Shown in pieces: positions 35,469 through 44,724 of a stretch of DNA of 64,000 bases. The position numbers and the translations under genes were made by a program. Numbering within the stretch: the stretch's first letter is position 1; every line of letters begins with the position of its first letter. Source of the stretch: Chengkuizengella sp. SCS-71B (GTDB lineage: Bacteria; Bacillota; Bacilli; Paenibacillales; KCTC-33759); the NCBI RefSeq assembly GCF_040100845.1, contig NZ_JAZHSH010000001.1:3883772-3947771 (forward strand), written 5' to 3'. A model generated the notes under the pieces. That model saw nothing but the letters and a program-made list of their open reading frames with translations. It did no database searches and had not been told where the DNA came from.

Positions 35469-36246
35469 CATTCAAGATATCACTTTAGTGCAGCTGTTTA
35501 CTTCTTATGTTTTTATATTATTATTAATTGCAATCGTAAAATGGTTAGGCATTCGGAGGGAAAAAGAAATTTTAATTGCCTCAGTTAGGATGAGTATCCA
35601 ACTAGCTCTTGTAGGTTATCTTTTAACTTATGTTTTTGAAAATCCCAACCCATTCATCACGGTATTAATCATCTTATTTATGCAGTCTTTTGCCGTATAT
35701 AATGTATTTAAAAGAGTAAAAACGATGATTTCTGCTGATCTAAAAAAAATTATCGCATTTTCTTTATTTATAGGGACCACATTAAGTATGGTTTATTTTG
35801 ACTTTGTTGTTATTCAATTTACACCTTGGTATGATCCACGTTATTTTATTCCGATTGCTGGAATGATTATTGGTAACTCGATGACAGGAATTACATTAGG
35901 TATCTCCACATTAATGGATGGTATGCACAGCAAAAGGCAATTTATTGAATCTTCTCTCATGCTTGGAGCCACACCAAAAGAGGCTTCACGATTTATTGTA
36001 AGACAATCGTTTGATGCAGCTATTTTACCTACAGTAAATAGTATGGTAGGTATGGGAATTGTTTTCCTGCCAGGTATGATGACAGGGGTTATTTTATCTG
36101 GTGCAGATCCTATGATTGCAATTAAATATCAAATTGTTATTCTACTTGGAATAACGGCAAGTGTTTCTCTTTCTATTTTACTATTATTGCAATTAGGTTA
36201 TAAAACGTTCTTTAACAAAAAAGCTCAACTTAAAAGAACTTCATAA
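35461..36246 (+). CDS. FetB/YbbM-like permease (UPF0014)
   Basis: 261 residues with about seven transmembrane segments. The UPF0014 signature is present: PIAGMIIGNSMTGITLG, then LGATPKEAS and the loop FLPGMMTGVILSGADP. It pairs with the upstream ATPase as a putative metal exporter. The substrate (iron by analogy) is inferred. Confidence 0.92.
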   Translation: MDSIQDITLVQLFTSYVFILLLIAIVKWLGIRREKEILIASVRMSIQLALVGYLLTYVFENPNPFITVLIILFMQSFAVYNVFKRVKTMISADLKKIIAFSLFIGTTLSMVYFDFVVIQFTPWYDPRYFIPIAGMIIGNSMTGITLGISTLMDGMHSKRQFIESSLMLGATPKEASRFIVRQSFDAAILPTVNSMVGMGIVFLPGMMTGVILSGADPMIAIKYQIVILLGITASVSLSILLLLQLGYKTFFNKKAQLKRTS

Positions 36247-36266
36247 AACCTCAAAGGAGATAAAAT

Positions 36267-36956
36267 ATGCGTTTGAAATTATTTATTATGTCTATTATTA
36301 CTGTTATCTTAATGTATATCCCTTTTATAGGAACCTTTTTACGAGTTATCAATACGATGATTCATGAAACTGGACATGCACTAATCACTTTATTTACAAA
36401 AGGTGAGGTAACAAGAATTGAATTATTTTCTAATTTAGAAGGGGTAACATTCACTAAATATTCGCTTTGGATCAGTGGTTTTTTATCTGGAATAAGTGGA
36501 TATGTATTTGCTTCTATGATCGCTTTTGTATGTATCTTGTTATGGAAAAATGGAAGAAATAAATGGTTGATTCATCTTTTACTATACATTTCAGTAATTA
36601 ACCTCATATTCTGGGTTAGAAACGTATACGGCATTCTTTGGCTTGTTTGTTTTATTCCTTTTCTGATTTATTTATTAGTACAAAAAAGTCAGAAGGTTTT
36701 AGAGAATATAACCTTAATCCTATCGATTTTACTAATCACAACCTCATTTATGTCTACCATCGATATTCTTGTTTTAAGTTTAATTTCTCCAAGTAGGGCT
36801 GGAGATGCTACTTTTCTAAATTCAATAACTTATATTCCAACTTTAATCTGGGGCATACTATTCTTTTTACAAGCACTTTTTTTCGCTTATATATCCATCA
36901 AAACTGTACTATCTAGGAAAAATAAAATAGTAGAGAAAAATATAGTCCATTATTAA
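36267..36956 (+). CDS. M50-family membrane metallopeptidase-like protein
   Basis: 229 residues with about six transmembrane segments. The zinc motif HETGH lies at residues 33-37 inside the first hydrophobic region, as in M50B-like (SpoIVFB/YUP8-type) proteins. The usual second motif (NxxPxxxLDG) is not evident, so it resembles the divergent M50 group. It starts 20 bases after fetB on the same strand and may be cotranscribed. The substrate is unknown. Confidence 0.8.
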   Translation: MRLKLFIMSIITVILMYIPFIGTFLRVINTMIHETGHALITLFTKGEVTRIELFSNLEGVTFTKYSLWISGFLSGISGYVFASMIAFVCILLWKNGRNKWLIHLLLYISVINLIFWVRNVYGILWLVCFIPFLIYLLVQKSQKVLENITLILSILLITTSFMSTIDILVLSLISPSRAGDATFLNSITYIPTLIWGILFFLQALFFAYISIKTVLSRKNKIVEKNIVHY

Positions 36957-37003
36957 AGTGTACATTTAGCAAGCTTAAAATGTTACAATAATACGGACAT
37001 ACA

Positions 37004-37045
37004 AATGATATAGCTATAAACTAATTTTGTAGTTATCATTTTTTT
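37004..37045 (+). terminator. Terminator-like hairpin after the M50 gene
   Basis: AATGATA (37004-37010) pairs with TATCATT (37034-37040), with further AGCTA/TAGTT pairing and then seven T. Confidence 0.6.
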
Positions 37046-37076
37046 AAGCTATTACATAAGGTTAGGTGTTGTGAGA

Positions 37077-37898
37077 ATGCAGTGGAGAAATTTGTACAGA
37101 GGTTTTTTAATGGGAATAAGTGACTTAATCCCTGGCGTGAGCGCCGGAACAATCGCAGTTGTTTTAGGTATATACGACAACTTATTAAACGCCATTAACA
37201 AGCTATTCAGCAAGAATTGGAAACGTCATTTCATGTTTATATTGCCTATTGGTATAGGGATGGTATCCGCAATATTACTTTTGAGCAAAATCATGGAGAC
37301 ATTATTGGAACAATTTCCTCAGCCTACTTATTTTTTCTTCTTAGGTTTAATTATAGGTATTCTCCCCTTTTTATTTATTCAAGCTAATGCCAAATCAAAT
37401 TTTACAGGCAAACATTATATCATCTTAATTATTGCTGGTTTATCTATTGCATCTATGGCAATTTTTAAGGAAGAATCAACCACAGCTGTGTGGGAAATAA
37501 TTGGTCCTACTGAATTAGTACTATTATTTTTATCTGGCTGGGTGGCTAGTACTGCTATGATGTTACCTGGTGTAAGTGGTTCTTTTATATTATTACTTAT
37601 TGGAGTTTATCCGACAGTTATACATGCTGTGTCTAATCTAAACCTTGTTGTAATTGGGGTTGTAGGATTTGGAATTTTATTTGGCATCATGATCATGAGT
37701 AAACTGTTAAGTTATCTACTCCATACTTTTCCTACAATCATGTATGCTATTATTATTGGGATGGTATCTGGATCAATTATTGTGATATTTCCAGGCGTAG
37801 ATGATCAAATATGGATTAGTTTTATATCGCTTTGTTTAGGTCTTGGGGCAGCCATAGCATTAGGAAAAATTGAATATAAAAACAATCCAAAAAAGTGA
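37077..37898 (+). CDS. DUF368 protein, PopT-like undecaprenyl-phosphate translocase
   Basis: 273 residues from the ATG at 37077, chosen over GTG 37071 because AGGTG at 37064-37068 is then eight bases away. It has about eight transmembrane helices. The DUF368 signature GISDLIPGVSAGTIAVVLGI is at the N-terminus and repeats as SGWVASTAMMLPGVSGSFIL in the second half, an internal pseudo-symmetry. DUF368 proteins (PopT) recycle undecaprenyl phosphate across the membrane for wall synthesis. Confidence 0.88.
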   Translation: MQWRNLYRGFLMGISDLIPGVSAGTIAVVLGIYDNLLNAINKLFSKNWKRHFMFILPIGIGMVSAILLLSKIMETLLEQFPQPTYFFFLGLIIGILPFLFIQANAKSNFTGKHYIILIIAGLSIASMAIFKEESTTAVWEIIGPTELVLLFLSGWVASTAMMLPGVSGSFILLLIGVYPTVIHAVSNLNLVVIGVVGFGILFGIMIMSKLLSYLLHTFPTIMYAIIIGMVSGSIIVIFPGVDDQIWISFISLCLGLGAAIALGKIEYKNNPKK

Positions 37899-37901
37899 TA
37901 A

Positions 37902-37950
37902 AAAAACATCTCAAACCACAATTTTGCTGTGGAATGAGATGTTTTTTATT
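37902..37950. terminator. Bidirectional terminator
   Basis: AAACATCTCA near 37905-37913 pairs with TGAGATGTTT at 37935-37944, with inner CCACA/TGTGG pairing and T-tracts on both outer sides. It separates convergent genes. Confidence 0.85.
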
Positions 37951-37973
37951 TTTCTTTATATCTATTTTAATTC

Positions 37974-38420
37974 TCAAATATTCTCATCAATGCTTTGATC
38001 ATATTTTATTAAATGGTCAATCACGGAGTTAAGCAATTCATTTGAATGTACTTCATCAAAATTATAAAGAAGTTTTGTAAATTTATTTCCAAAATCAAAA
38101 ATCATTTTTCTTTTCCATTCCATCGTACTTTCAGGAAAATAGGTTATAACTAAATTTACAAAATCATTCATGATCTCTGAAGGTTTTACTTTTTGTTTAA
38201 CATAGACACAACCTTGATCTAATTGTTCATTCAGTACACCATACATGATGACAGGCTCATACGTAAAGTAACATCCAAAAAATAATTGAAAGGGGGCATT
38301 TTCATCACTTTCCCCAGTCGCTACAGTTCTATGGAACTTAGGAATTGTTGCTGCAGGTTTTGAATTCATAATCTCATGTAACTCCGTTAAAATGGTCTCA
38401 AACGATCCCTTTACTTCCAT
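37974..38420 (-). CDS. Hypothetical protein
   Basis: 148 residues, soluble and mixed alpha/beta, with no signal peptide. It begins MEVKGSFETILTELHEIM and contains FQLFFGCYFTYEPVIMYGVL and VNLVITYFPESTMEWKRK. I do not recognise the family. AGGAGAGG lies upstream of the ATG. The gene is convergent with the DUF368 gene and shares its terminator. Confidence 0.65.
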   Translation of the reverse strand: MEVKGSFETILTELHEIMNSKPAATIPKFHRTVATGESDENAPFQLFFGCYFTYEPVIMYGVLNEQLDQGCVYVKQKVKPSEIMNDFVNLVITYFPESTMEWKRKMIFDFGNKFTKLLYNFDEVHSNELLNSVIDHLIKYDQSIDENI

Positions 38421-38765
38421 TCCTTCATCCTCTCCTCTCTAATAGATTAAATAAATCTTGGGATTTCGAAAGAAGCTTGCTTGAAGATCGTTAAAACATG
38501 GATACAGTCATTAGAATCAAAACTTTCAAGGAACAAAACATTTCCTTACTTTATTATATCACAATATTCAGAAAATTCATTAAAACTACCCCATCAAACG
38601 AATAGATTATTAAAAACTGGATAAATAAACTATGTGATATGAACAATCGAAAACAAGCATGTTAACTTCCTTCTATATTGAGTCTATATATATAGTAAAA
38701 TCCTCATTGAATAATACAATGGGGATTTTACACTAATATATCTTTTATTAAGTTATCTTATTATC
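38421..38765. other. Intergenic region upstream of the hypothetical gene and downstream of metQ
   Basis: 345 bases without a supported ORF. It contains the metQ terminator (38695-38731) and presumably the promoter of the hypothetical gene at 37974. I see no RNA gene or repeat in it. Confidence 0.5.
38695..38731 (-). terminator. Terminator of metNIQ
   Basis: GTAAAATCCTCATTG (38695-38709) pairs with CAATGGGGATTTTAC (38717-38731) with one mismatch, 34 bases after the metQ stop. Confidence 0.75.
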
Positions 38766-39620
38766 TTACTCTGATACTGGAACAACTGAATTGTTATACT
38801 CTTCAAGAATAAAGTTTTGAATATCCTCTGAACGTAAAATCTCAACTAATGTTTGGATCTCTTCACGAGTTTCATCACCACTTCTTACAGTGATAATGTT
38901 CACATATGGAGATTCAGAACCTTCGAGTGCAATCGCATCTTCAACTGGGTTTAATCCAGCATCAATCGCATAGTTTGTATTAATTAAAACTGCATCTCCT
39001 TCACCGTTGTTGTATACTTGCGGTAAAAGACCCGCTTCGATATCTGCAATAAATTCAATGTTTCTAGGATTTTCAGCAATATCTTCTATAGTAGCCTTAG
39101 TAGTATCAATCCCTTCTTTTAAAGTGATTAACCCTTCAGTTTGTAATAAAGATAAGAATCGACCATGATCTGCTACAGAGTTACTCATAATTAATTGAGC
39201 CCCTTCTGGTAAATCAGCTAAACTTTCATAGTTTTGTGAATATACTCCTATTGGCTCAATATGAATCCCACCGGCATTAACAAAATCATAACCATGATCA
39301 GCTAATTGACTTTCTAAATATGGAATATGTTGAAAATAATTGGCATCTAATTCTTTTTCAGCTAGCGCTGTATTTGGTAGAACGTAATCTTGGAATGTAA
39401 CAATTTCTAGTTCAATCCCTTTTTCAGCTAACACAGGTACAGCTTGCTCTAAAATTTCAGCATGAGGTACATTGGAAGCTCCAACTACTAATGTTACTGC
39501 TTCTTGATTACCTCCTTCATTCTTCACTTCATCAGTACCTTCCTGACTATCACTTGCTCCACAAGCTGTCAAAGCTAGTACAATAGTAAATAATATAACT
39601 GATAGTAAAACTTTCTTCAT
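38766..39620 (-). CDS. metQ: Methionine-binding lipoprotein MetQ
   Basis: 284 residues. The lipobox is LTACG after a typical signal. The mature protein is a NlpA/MetQ-type binding protein: VVGASNVPHAEILEQAVPVL, QDYVLPNTALAEKELDANYF, HIEPIGVYSQ and DAVLINTNYA. It captures L- or D-methionine outside the membrane for MetNI. It is the last gene of metNIQ, 17 bases after metI, under the SAM riboswitch. Confidence 0.95.
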   Translation of the reverse strand: MKKVLLSVILFTIVLALTACGASDSQEGTDEVKNEGGNQEAVTLVVGASNVPHAEILEQAVPVLAEKGIELEIVTFQDYVLPNTALAEKELDANYFQHIPYLESQLADHGYDFVNAGGIHIEPIGVYSQNYESLADLPEGAQLIMSNSVADHGRFLSLLQTEGLITLKEGIDTTKATIEDIAENPRNIEFIADIEAGLLPQVYNNGEGDAVLINTNYAIDAGLNPVEDAIALEGSESPYVNIITVRSGDETREEIQTLVEILRSEDIQNFILEEYNNSVVPVSE

Positions 39621-39637
39621 GTTTCTCTCTCCTTTTT

Positions 39638-40303
39638 TTATCTTTTATCTATTTTTGAAGTGACATAGTCACCTACAAACTGAATTGAAAATACAATGAT
39701 TAATATGGCAATGGTAGTGATGAAAGTATAATCATATTGAAACCGTTGATATCCTTGTAGAAAGGCCAAATTCCCTAAGCCGCCTGCTCCCACAAACCCA
39801 GCCATTGCTGTATAACCTACTAAAGCAATCGCAGTTACCGTAATACCAGATACTAATGCGGGCATAGATTCAGGAAGCAACACCTTCCAGATAATTGTAG
39901 AAGTTTTGGCGCCCATTGCTTTAGCTGCTTCAATAACACCTTTATCTATTTCTCTCAGAGCAATTTCTACCATCCTTGCATAAAACGGAGCTGTTCCAAT
40001 AATGAGAGCCGGTAACGCTGCATTTTCACCAATCATGCTTCCCACAATGACTTTCGTAAAAGGGATCAATAGAATGATTAAAATAATAAACGGAATAGAT
40101 CTAAATATATTAACAATGGCAGCCACAAAAGCATGAATGATTTTATTTTCATAAATATTCCCTTTCGAGGTTAAGAACAATAGTAGACCTAAAATGATTC
40201 CAAGAACAAATGTAGCCACTACTGAGATAGCTGTCATATAAATGGTTTCCCCTGTAGCTTCCCACATTTTATCCCAATTCACATTAGGCAGTAATTCTTT
40301 CAT
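39638..40303 (-). CDS. metI: Methionine ABC permease MetI
   Basis: 221 residues and five transmembrane helices. The EAA-loop contact with the ATPase is REIDKGVIEAAKAMGAK, and the family motif FRSIPFIILIILLIPFTK is present. It starts within the last 20 bases of metN, so translation is coupled. It forms the membrane channel of the MetNIQ importer. Confidence 0.95.
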   Translation of the reverse strand: MKELLPNVNWDKMWEATGETIYMTAISVVATFVLGIILGLLLFLTSKGNIYENKIIHAFVAAIVNIFRSIPFIILIILLIPFTKVIVGSMIGENAALPALIIGTAPFYARMVEIALREIDKGVIEAAKAMGAKTSTIIWKVLLPESMPALVSGITVTAIALVGYTAMAGFVGAGGLGNLAFLQGYQRFQYDYTFITTIAILIIVFSIQFVGDYVTSKIDKR

Positions 40304-41321
40304 GGGTTAACACCTCCACCTTCACCTTTTGCTGTCGAATGTATTTTATAGAATGTTCTACTTTTTCTGGTTCACCATCCACATGTACAAACATGGTTCC
40401 TACTGCTCCTCCATATGTTTGAGAAACTTTTCCATGTAATATATTAAAACTTACATCAAACTTTCTGATCACATTTGTAATCAAAGGCATCTCAGCTGTA
40501 TCACCTATGAAGGTCAATTGAATGACTTTTCCTTTTGGATGTTGAACTAATAAGTTTTCTATCATTTCATTCGAAGATTCTGGTTCAATGACTTGGTTTA
40601 CAAATCTTTTCGTCATGGATTGCTGAGGATTTTGAAATACATCAAATACGTTTCCTTCCTCTACAACCTGTCCATCTTCCATCATTGCAACACGATGACA
40701 TATTTTACGTATCACGTGCATTTCATGCGTGATTAACACGATGGTTATTCCTAACTTTTGATTGATATCTACTAAAAGATCCAAGATAGAATCTGTCGTT
40801 TGTGGGTCTAATGCAGACGTAGCCTCATCGCATAACAGCACTTTTGGCCTATTCGCCAATGCCCTGGCAATACCAACCCGCTGCTTTTGACCACCACTTA
40901 GTTGTGATGGATATGAATTCTTCCTACCCTCTAATCCAACTAGTTTAATCATTTCATTTACTATATTCATACGCTCTTTTTTAGGTATACCTGCTATTTC
41001 AAGTGGAAATGAAATATTCTCCTGAACCGTTCGTGACCACAATAAATTAAAATGTTGAAAAATCATGCCGATCTCTTGTCGAGCTTTTCTTAATTCTCGT
41101 CTACTAATTGTTGTCATATTTCTTTCAGCAACAGTAATGGTTCCGTGAGTTGGAGTTTCTAATCCATTCAGTAAACGGATCAATGTGCTTTTACCAGCCC
41201 CACTATAACCAATAATTCCGAATATTTCACCAGCAGCAATATTCAAATCTACTTTTTGAACAGCTGTCACGATACTGTCTCCAGTCTCATATGTTTTGGT
41301 TACTTGCTTTAATTTAATCAT
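40284..41321 (-). CDS. metN: Methionine ABC ATPase MetN
   Basis: 345 residues. Walker A is GYSGAGKST, the signature is LSGGQKQRVGIARA, Walker B is VLLCDEATSALDP and the H-loop is ITHEMHV. A C-terminal NIL (ACT-like) domain (about 260-345) binds methionine and inhibits transport when internal methionine is high. It is the first gene of the operon and follows the S-box leader. Confidence 0.96.
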   Translation of the reverse strand: MIKLKQVTKTYETGDSIVTAVQKVDLNIAAGEIFGIIGYSGAGKSTLIRLLNGLETPTHGTITVAERNMTTISRRELRKARQEIGMIFQHFNLLWSRTVQENISFPLEIAGIPKKERMNIVNEMIKLVGLEGRKNSYPSQLSGGQKQRVGIARALANRPKVLLCDEATSALDPQTTDSILDLLVDINQKLGITIVLITHEMHVIRKICHRVAMMEDGQVVEEGNVFDVFQNPQQSMTKRFVNQVIEPESSNEMIENLLVQHPKGKVIQLTFIGDTAEMPLITNVIRKFDVSFNILHGKVSQTYGGAVGTMFVHVDGEPEKVEHSIKYIRQQKVKVEVLTHERITA

Positions 41322-41350
41322 GATGCTTCACCCGCCTAAATTTTGATAAC

Positions 41351-41380
41351 AAAAAAACCTTTCTGCATGAGCAGAAAGGC
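41351..41380 (-). terminator. Riboswitch-controlled terminator of the metNIQ leader
   Basis: CCTTTCTGC (41358-41366) pairs with GCAGAAAGG (41371-41379), and on the minus strand seven T follow. This is the expression platform of the S-box. Confidence 0.92.
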
Positions 41381-41406
41381 TAGTAATTAAATATATGATT
41401 TACCTT

Positions 41407-41517
41407 TCTCTCATCTTCCAAAGTTTTCACTTTGTGCGAATTGGCACCATTTCAATTTAGCATTGACGGTTGCCGGGTTTCATAGGGCACATTCCCTCCA
41501 CCTCTCTTGATAAGAGC
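41407..41517 (-). ncRNA. SAM-I (S-box) riboswitch
   Basis: On the minus strand the core reads CTCTTATC...AAGAGAGGTGGAGGGA, CCCTATGAAACCCGGCAACC and closes with GATGAGAG, which pairs with CTCTTATC as P1. These are the invariant S-box elements (kink-turn, SAM pocket and pseudoknot). With SAM bound, the downstream terminator at 41351-41380 forms and metNIQ is off. Confidence 0.96.
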
Positions 41518-41631
41518 AGTTTTATTATGAAATTTTTAAGTGACTTAAATAAAGTATGAAAATGATTCTAACATGCCTTTCATATGATGTCAAACCTTTC
41601 ATTTCATAATTTAATATAATTTTTTAAAAAT

Positions 41632-44600
41632 TCATCTCACATCAAACGCTGTAATACTGATTCCTTCTTTTGTTTTTTTGACATCTAATACAGCTGGAAT
41701 AGACTGTTTTAATTCTTGGACATGTGAAATAACACCAATCATCCGTCCTGATTTTTGTAAATCTATCAATGTATCTATCGCTTTTGTTAAAGATTCCTCA
41801 TCTAATGAACCAAATCCTTCATCAATAAACATCGTTTCAATGGAGATTCCACCTTGATAGGACTGAATCACATCTGCCATTCCTAGAGCTAAACAAAGAG
41901 ATGCATTAAATTTTTCCCCACCAGACATCGTTTTTACATCACGCAACTGTCCAGTGTAGTGATCATATACATCTAAGCCAAGGCCACTTTGTCTTCCCCT
42001 TTTTTCCAATCGATCACTACGTAACAATTGAAATTGACCGTTTGATAACTTCTTCAGCCTTTGATTTGCCATCTGAATGATTTGCTCTAAAAACTCGATC
42101 TGTAAATATCGTTCAAAGGAAATCCGCTTTGCATTGTCTCCTCGTATTACATCGTATAAATCTTTAATTAACTGGTAATGCTCCTCAGCTTCCTGTACTT
42201 TTTTACTCACTGATAAAATGTTCTGTTTTCCTTCTTCAGCTCGTTCAGCGTAGTTATGTACTTCATAAAATTGTTCTCGAATGTGTCCGACCTGTTTTTC
42301 TAATTGATCTAATTCACCCTGTATCTCATTTAAATCAAACTGTTTTTTATCCTTTAATTCATCCTTTAGTTCTTCTATCTGTTTGGTTACTAATGACAAG
42401 TTATATTTCCACTCTTCTATTTGTTGTGTAAGTTGTTGACGATTCTCCTTTGCCATTTTTGCATTCTGATAATCTATTTCTTGTGAAAAACCAGCTTCTT
42501 CTAAGCTTTGGGTAAATTGGTTATTCACTTTATCTAGTTTATCCTTCGTTTCTAGCACCTGGTTTTCTGTATTGATGAAATGCACGTTCACTTCTGATTG
42601 TTGTATTTTCGTTTGTTCAAGCTGTTCCTGTACGGTTTTCCATTGATGCTCTAAATTCTCTTTGTTTTTTTGTGTTATTTCAATTCTTTCTTGTAATTTT
42701 ACAAGAGATCGAACTTCTTCCGGTATATTCACAACGCTTTGTTCCAATAATGCTTTTTCAGTAGAATATTTTGTATTTATTTCGTTTAGTTCTGTTGCGT
42801 TTTTATCTTTATTCTGCATTTTTTGATCTAAGGCTTGATTCAACTGTTCCAACATTGGCTTCAGTTCATTCAACCTAATTTGTTTTTCTTTTAGCAATTC
42901 TACTTCTTTTTTTAGTTTTTTCCCTTCTTGAATAAATTGATTGTACTCTTCATTCATATGTTCTAAGTGAAAACCATACTGAACGACTGCTATTTCTTTT
43001 TCTTTGATTTGTAAATAGAAGTTGTCTAATTTTGCTTCAACTTTGCGGTATTCATCTTGAGTCAGTTCCTTTTCTTTTCTAGACAAATCTAGATCTTGTT
43101 TTGATGGAATCTCTTCTGAGGCGCTAGTTTTCAAAGGATGTTCCTTACTACCACAAACAGGACACATCTCTCCATCATGTAGATGAGACGCCAAGATACT
43201 AGCCTGTCCTTCAATCCAACGTTTTTCTAATTGAGTGTAATCGTGTTGTTTTTGTTCAAAGATCAATTTAGTAGATTCTACTTCTTTTTTCACTTCGACC
43301 AAGGCTTGTTTCAACTTTATGTATTCGGTTAACACTACTGATTGTTCTCGTTTTTCTGCTAATTTTTCTTGCTTTTCTGGTAATGAACGAAGCTGTTCTT
43401 CAAGAACTTTAACTTCATCCTGAGTTTTGTTTTTTTCTGATAATATGGTTTTTATTTGCTGTTCAATTGTTTTGAAAGTTTGTTTCAATAATTCTCTGTT
43501 CTGTTTAAGGCCCTTGATTTGAGTTTGTTTTAGATTTAACTCCTTTACCACTGGCAGCCATTGCCTAAGATGCTCCAAATGTTTTGAGATATGGTCGAGT
43601 TCTGGTTGTTTTTGCTCCTCAATTTTATATGCAGCTATCACATTTTTCAACGTTTCTTCTGTTTGAATCTTTCTTTTTTTTGCTACTTCCATTGCATTAT
43701 TTTTAGAGAGAAAGTCTTTTTTAGTTTCAGTGCGAATTTGCTCAGTGAGCTCGAGACGATCCGTTTTTTCTGCTAAAACTAACCTTTTTTTCATGGAATC
43801 CATTTGAGGCAGCTTACTTTCTAATGTTTCTTTAAGTTTTCTTTTTTGTTCGAGTATATTAAATCTTTGATTAATCGCTTCTGCTTGATGATATTGAGCC
43901 GTCAATTCTTGCAGTTTTTTTGTTTCTTGTTGAAGTTTAAATTCATTTTTGCTCATTTGTTCCCTATAAAAAGAAATCTCTTGCTCAAGTGCATCTAAAA
44001 TTTGAAACGTATTATATAATTCTTGTCCAAAAACTTCAGTTAGTTGAGTGTTGTCCCTCATAGGCAATACTGTTTTTAATCCGTTTATATAAACGCCTCT
44101 CTCTTTAATTTGCTGCTCAAAAAGAGATTGAGAGTGTTTCCGCTTTTCGTTCAGTATATTTTCTACATTTTTATATAACCCCGTTTTGAAAATTTTGCGT
44201 AAAATCTCTTCTTTATTTTCCGTATCCGACGTTAACAGCTTGCGGAATTCCCCCTGTGGTAACATTACAATCTGATTAAACTGTTCTTTGTTGATTCCTA
44301 ATAATTGATGTACTTTTTCATTGACTTGAGATACGATAAAACGTTCACACATCGGCTTTTCCATTCCATCTGTCGTTTCAAAAAACTCATATCGCTCTCC
44401 TGTTGCACTTTTATTGCCTGATTTTACGTGTGGAAGCTGACGAAATATACGATAGGTGTGTTTTTTTAGCCCAAATTCCAACTCTACTGAGGTAAATAGA
44501 TCATCTTCAGCAAATTGACTACGCAGCATTTTTGAATCGTTGCGATCTTGACCACTCGCTTCTCCAAATAAAGCAAAACAAATCGCATCAAAAATAGAGG

Positions 44601-44724
44601 TTTTCCCCGCGCCTGTTTTCCCTGAAATCACAAATAAACGATGTTCCTGCAGCTGAGTGAAATCAATGGTTTCTGTTTGTTTATATGGTCCAAATGCAGT
44701 CATTTTCATTTTTTTTGGTCTCAT
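41632..44724 (-). CDS. sbcC: Exonuclease subunit SbcC (Rad50-like SMC ATPase)
   Basis: 1030 residues. The N-terminal Walker A is SGKTGAGKTSIFDAICF. Long coiled coils flank a zinc hook, CPVC, at about residue 520. The C-terminal half has the signature SGGEKFNASLCLALG and Walker B MFIDEGFGSLDE. With SbcD it cleaves hairpins, covalently blocked ends and cruciforms. Its start overlaps the sbcD stop by four bases. Confidence 0.96.
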   Translation of the reverse strand: MRPKKMKMTAFGPYKQTETIDFTQLQEHRLFVISGKTGAGKTSIFDAICFALFGEASGQDRNDSKMLRSQFAEDDLFTSVELEFGLKKHTYRIFRQLPHVKSGNKSATGERYEFFETTDGMEKPMCERFIVSQVNEKVHQLLGINKEQFNQIVMLPQGEFRKLLTSDTENKEEILRKIFKTGLYKNVENILNEKRKHSQSLFEQQIKERGVYINGLKTVLPMRDNTQLTEVFGQELYNTFQILDALEQEISFYREQMSKNEFKLQQETKKLQELTAQYHQAEAINQRFNILEQKRKLKETLESKLPQMDSMKKRLVLAEKTDRLELTEQIRTETKKDFLSKNNAMEVAKKRKIQTEETLKNVIAAYKIEEQKQPELDHISKHLEHLRQWLPVVKELNLKQTQIKGLKQNRELLKQTFKTIEQQIKTILSEKNKTQDEVKVLEEQLRSLPEKQEKLAEKREQSVVLTEYIKLKQALVEVKKEVESTKLIFEQKQHDYTQLEKRWIEGQASILASHLHDGEMCPVCGSKEHPLKTSASEEIPSKQDLDLSRKEKELTQDEYRKVEAKLDNFYLQIKEKEIAVVQYGFHLEHMNEEYNQFIQEGKKLKKEVELLKEKQIRLNELKPMLEQLNQALDQKMQNKDKNATELNEINTKYSTEKALLEQSVVNIPEEVRSLVKLQERIEITQKNKENLEHQWKTVQEQLEQTKIQQSEVNVHFINTENQVLETKDKLDKVNNQFTQSLEEAGFSQEIDYQNAKMAKENRQQLTQQIEEWKYNLSLVTKQIEELKDELKDKKQFDLNEIQGELDQLEKQVGHIREQFYEVHNYAERAEEGKQNILSVSKKVQEAEEHYQLIKDLYDVIRGDNAKRISFERYLQIEFLEQIIQMANQRLKKLSNGQFQLLRSDRLEKRGRQSGLGLDVYDHYTGQLRDVKTMSGGEKFNASLCLALGMADVIQSYQGGISIETMFIDEGFGSLDEESLTKAIDTLIDLQKSGRMIGVISHVQELKQSIPAVLDVKKTKEGISITAFDVR